A stretch of 64,000 bases of DNA, taken from Frankia alni ACN14a (GTDB taxonomy: Bacteria; Actinomycetota; Actinomycetes; Frankiales; Frankiaceae). The DNA is taken from the NCBI RefSeq assembly GCF_000058485.1, contig NC_008278.1, positions 2,846,962-2,910,961 on the forward strand, given 5' to 3'. Position 1 is the first letter of the stretch. Each line of letters begins with the position of its first letter. The position numbers and the translations under genes were made by a program. This document shows, one piece after another, positions 61,489 through 64,000 of this stretch. The notes under the pieces were generated by a model. That model had not been told where the DNA came from and made no database searches. It worked only from the letters and a program-made list of their open reading frames with translations.

Positions 61489-63345
61489 TCATGGGTGGTA
61501 GTGACTGAGATAGGCCGCGGAGGCCTGCGGATTGTTCGGTCCGCAGGACCGGTACAGCGTGGAGGCGACGTTGGTCTGCTCACAGTCGTCGAAATAGGCT
61601 TCATAGAGCAGAGTGCCTTTCGCGGACTGGAACAGATCCCACATGCGGTGGATGTAGAAGGGGTTGTCGCCTCCGGCGTTACCCTGGCCAACCGCGGTGG
61701 GATTGTGGTTGATCCCCCACTCGCCCACGGAGAACAGCTTGTGATGGTTCCTGGCGAACGTCAGGACCGAACAGATACCTTCCGAGGCGTTGCAGGAGGA
61801 ATTCCATGCGGCCTGATTCGGGGACGGGGGGTAGTGGTCGTAGTTGTCGGTGCCGATCACGTCCACGTAGGCGTCGCCCGGATAGCAGTTGAAGGCGCTT
61901 CCGCCGCACACCCCCGGCGGGGTACTGTGCCCGTTGATCGTCCAGTCGATCACCACCTGCGGGTCGGTGGCCCGGATCGCCGTTGAGATCTTCTGGAAGC
62001 AGCCGATGAACGGTCCAGCGTCGTTGTCGGGATGCCAGTACATATAGGTGCCGTTGAACTCCCAGCCCACCCTGACGATGGAGTTCGCGCGACCGTTGTT
62101 GACCAGCACCGTGCCGAACTGCCGCCAGTAGGAGTCATAGGCCCCGCTGGCGCAGGCCCCGATACTGGCCCCGACGTTCTGCGGGAACAGCGGCTGGCTG
62201 ATCGACATGCGGCCCGGCCAGCCGCCGACCGCGTTGAACATCCACGCGCTGTTGGTGACCCCGCCCCAGGAGGTCCGGTCGGTGTAGGCCAGGTCCAGGT
62301 CGACCGCGCGGCCCCGCCAGTTCCCGAACCCTTGGACCTGATCTCCGCCGTTGATCCCGGACAGCCACGGCAGCCCGGACAGCGGGCCGTTGCCCGCACC
62401 GCCACCGCCGGTCGGGGACACCGACGGGGACGCGGACGGGGTCGTGGTGGGGGCGACCCCGACGGAGTACACGTCGGCCTTGTCGAAGGTCAGCGTCGGC
62501 CCGCCGGTCGCCTGGGGGTTGTGCTGTCCCGTCAGGGTGATGATGGTGGTGTGGTTGCCGCTGGCCAGGACCGGTGAGGTCCACACCAGGTCCGGGGCCT
62601 GCCCTGCCGCGCGATACCAGTCGGCCGTGCCTTGGCCGGCCCCGTCGGTGGCGATGCTGTCGATGCCGCCCTGGGGTTCCTTGACGCCGTAGACCTTCAG
62701 CTGCACCCCGGCCCAGGTGATCGTCACCTTGTCCCCGGTGGCCGAGGCCCATCGGTAGGAGCTGTTCGCGGTGCTGGCCACGGCGGTGTTGCAGCCGGCG
62801 GCGCACTGATGCCAGTTCGCGGCCGGGGTGTAGGACACCGTGTTGGTGGTCGTCCCGATCGCGGTGTCCTCGATGGTGGTGGACAGCACCGGTGCCCCGG
62901 TCGGGGTCACGGTCGGCGCTGTCGAGGTCGGGGCCGGCCCCGGCCCCGGATTGCCTCCTGCGTAGGCGGTGTACCCGAAGGTGATCTGCCGGCTGGCCGC
63001 CGGCGCACCAGTCGAGGTCAGGAACTGCACGCGGAAGGCACTCGCGGTGACCTGGTCGACCGCGTGGATCAGTGGGGCGGTCGGTTCCACCACCACCGCT
63101 GCCGGCACCGGCAGCATCTGCAGCCCGACCGTGCAGTAGCCGGAGGGGTCGGTGGTGCAGGTGACCGTGTCGGCCTGCAACGCGACGGTGGCCGTGACCT
63201 GCCGCGGCTGCTGCGGCAGGGCGGTCCCTACCGTCACCCCCACCCCGGCTGCCACCAGCATCCCGACCGTGGCGAAGACCGCAGGCCGGCCGCCCCACCA
63301 GCGTCGGACCCTGCGCACCCGTGTCACCTTCCAGCCCCCGCTCAT
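61489..63345 (-). CDS. Membrane-anchored GH26-like glycoside hydrolase
   Basis: The 618-residue protein has an N-terminal signal anchor after a basic stretch (RVRRVRRWWGG then AVFATVGMLVAAGVGVTVGT). Residues about 50-300 are beta-rich and Thr/Pro-rich. The C-terminal 290 residues resemble family 26 hydrolases (mannanase-type): IVRVGWEFNGTYMYWHPDND with the putative acid/base Glu, VVIDWTINGHSTPPGVCG, and FSVGEWGINHNP with the putative nucleophile Glu. It overlaps the GH16 stop by four bases (ATGA). It would act outside the cell on a beta-glycan. Confidence 0.8.
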   Translation of the reverse strand: MSGGWKVTRVRRVRRWWGGRPAVFATVGMLVAAGVGVTVGTALPQQPRQVTATVALQADTVTCTTDPSGYCTVGLQMLPVPAAVVVEPTAPLIHAVDQVTASAFRVQFLTSTGAPAASRQITFGYTAYAGGNPGPGPAPTSTAPTVTPTGAPVLSTTIEDTAIGTTTNTVSYTPAANWHQCAAGCNTAVASTANSSYRWASATGDKVTITWAGVQLKVYGVKEPQGGIDSIATDGAGQGTADWYRAAGQAPDLVWTSPVLASGNHTTIITLTGQHNPQATGGPTLTFDKADVYSVGVAPTTTPSASPSVSPTGGGGAGNGPLSGLPWLSGINGGDQVQGFGNWRGRAVDLDLAYTDRTSWGGVTNSAWMFNAVGGWPGRMSISQPLFPQNVGASIGACASGAYDSYWRQFGTVLVNNGRANSIVRVGWEFNGTYMYWHPDNDAGPFIGCFQKISTAIRATDPQVVIDWTINGHSTPPGVCGGSAFNCYPGDAYVDVIGTDNYDHYPPSPNQAAWNSSCNASEGICSVLTFARNHHKLFSVGEWGINHNPTAVGQGNAGGDNPFYIHRMWDLFQSAKGTLLYEAYFDDCEQTNVASTLYRSCGPNNPQASAAYLSHYHP

Positions 63346-64000
63346 ACGCGCTGCCAGACACGCAAATAGTCAATGTCCATCGAGGCCGGAAACCGCGTGG
63401 TGCTATCAGGCCCGCCGTGCAGCGGCGGCCAGTTCCCACCGACACTCAAATTCGCGATCAGGTAGAACGGATAGGCTTTGAACGCCGCAGGATCGTGATA
63501 CCCGTTGCATTCCCCGGGATGATTCGCGGCATAGATCTCCGTGCAGATCGACAGCCGGGCTCGGTGGCCGTCGATGTACCAGGACAAATGGTCCGGTTCC
63601 CAGTCGAAGCCGTAGACATGAAAATTGGCCGCAGTATCGGGACCCGTGATGGTAGCCGTGGCAGTGTCTCCGGCCTGACCGCTGACCGCATCATGCTCGG
63701 TGAGGTGGACGGTGGTCGGATCGTTCCCAGCGATCTCGAACACATCCTCCTCGCCGGAATCCGGCCAGCCGCCGTACACACGCTGGTCCGGCAACATCCA
63801 CAGCGATGGCCAGAAACCGTTGCCGCTCGGGACGCGCACCCGCCCCTCGTAGTAGCCGTAGGTGAACTGGAACGGGTGATAGCCGGGATTGTTGGCCCCG
63901 AACACGTCCGGGCCCGTGGACACCATCCCCGAATAGATCTTCCCGCCGGATTGCGTGGCCGTCAGGTGCAGTTGTCCCCCGGAGACGGACACATTGTCGT
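63342..64000 (-). CDS. GH16 family glycoside hydrolase (partial)
   Basis: The frame continues beyond the right edge; the GTG at 63992 is internal (the frame reads DNVSVSGGQLHLTATQSGG). The visible 219 residues hold the GH16 core: GFWPSLWMLPDQRVYGGW, the catalytic E-x-D-x-x-E in DSGEEDVFEIAGND, DWEPDHLSWYIDGHRARLS and a terminal PASMDIDYLRVWQRV. GH16 enzymes cleave beta-1,3 or beta-1,3/1,4-glucans or galactans. It is coupled to the GH26-like gene. Confidence 0.9.
   Translation of the reverse strand, partial: DNVSVSGGQLHLTATQSGGKIYSGMVSTGPDVFGANNPGYHPFQFTYGYYEGRVRVPSGNGFWPSLWMLPDQRVYGGWPDSGEEDVFEIAGNDPTTVHLTEHDAVSGQAGDTATATITGPDTAANFHVYGFDWEPDHLSWYIDGHRARLSICTEIYAANHPGECNGYHDPAAFKAYPFYLIANLSVGGNWPPLHGGPDSTTRFPASMDIDYLRVWQRV

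Noticed and set aside
1-64000. tRNA or rRNA genes
   Set aside because: No cloverleaf-like or rRNA-like sequence was noticed in the intergenic stretches; a dedicated scan was not possible.

Overview
The window is very GC-rich, with tightly overlapping genes, many GTG starts and several IS110-type remnants. It looks like actinomycete chromosome, plausibly Frankia or a relative; this placement is an inference from gene content and style, since no rRNA or other marker is present. I found no tRNA, rRNA or CRISPR array.

Region 1 (1-7063) is a stress cluster. It holds a second-copy-type dnaK-grpE-dnaJ operon on the minus strand, a YflT-like general stress protein, a DUF1931 histone-fold protein, a small conserved unknown and, divergently, a cyclic-nucleotide-binding/thioredoxin-reductase-like fusion without a CxxC.

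Region 2 (7235-40960) is a large CoA-thioester catabolic cluster. The minus-strand half carries acyl-CoA ligases, a thiolase, an amidohydrolase, a beta-lactamase-fold protein, a heteromeric-type acyl-CoA dehydrogenase pair, a branched-chain-type ABC importer (LivH, LivM and LivG fused in one chain, plus LivF and a lipoprotein binding protein), another acyl-CoA dehydrogenase and a TetR regulator. The plus-strand half (25754-39101) carries an enoyl-CoA hydratase, two thiolase/DUF35 pairs, a third ligase, an aldehyde dehydrogenase, an SDR, an amidohydrolase, a hotdog thioesterase and a double CaiB CoA-transferase, mostly chained by 1-4 base overlaps. Six copies of a motif TGGAC-N4-G(T/A/G)(A/C)C(A/G), one with a weaker right half, sit near the promoters and suggest one regulon. 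The likely logic is uptake of a hydrophobic carboxylate, activation to a CoA ester, beta-oxidation-like dehydrogenation, and retro-aldol or thiolytic cleavage with oxidation of the released aldehyde. The substrate cannot be read from sequence.

Region 3 (about 41614-57770) looks like an integrated island. It is bounded by two direct copies of an 81-base sequence that encodes the C-terminus of an acyl-CoA dehydrogenase, and a (frameshifted) tyrosine recombinase lies directly inside the right copy. The cargo is a three-gene minus-strand operon: a 1286-residue NERD/pseudokinase/kinase/P-loop protein, a 550-residue protein of unknown fold and a 1752-residue protein ending in a HerA/FtsK-type ATPase. 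It resembles the MAD6-MAD7-MAD8 part of the methylation-associated defence system (and, in size and order, DptF-DptG-DptH), but no methyltransferase, specificity subunit or phosphorothioation gene is present in the window. Broken IS5, IS110 and IS3 pieces and a truncated MntA-like nucleotidyltransferase surround it.

Region 4 (57770-64000) has an intergenic block with four 10-base tandem units and an 11-base-arm perfect inverted repeat, a small unknown gene, and then a minus-strand operon that couples a GH16 and a GH26-like protein to a phage-style lysis cassette (holin-like membrane proteins, amidase, papain-like peptidase).
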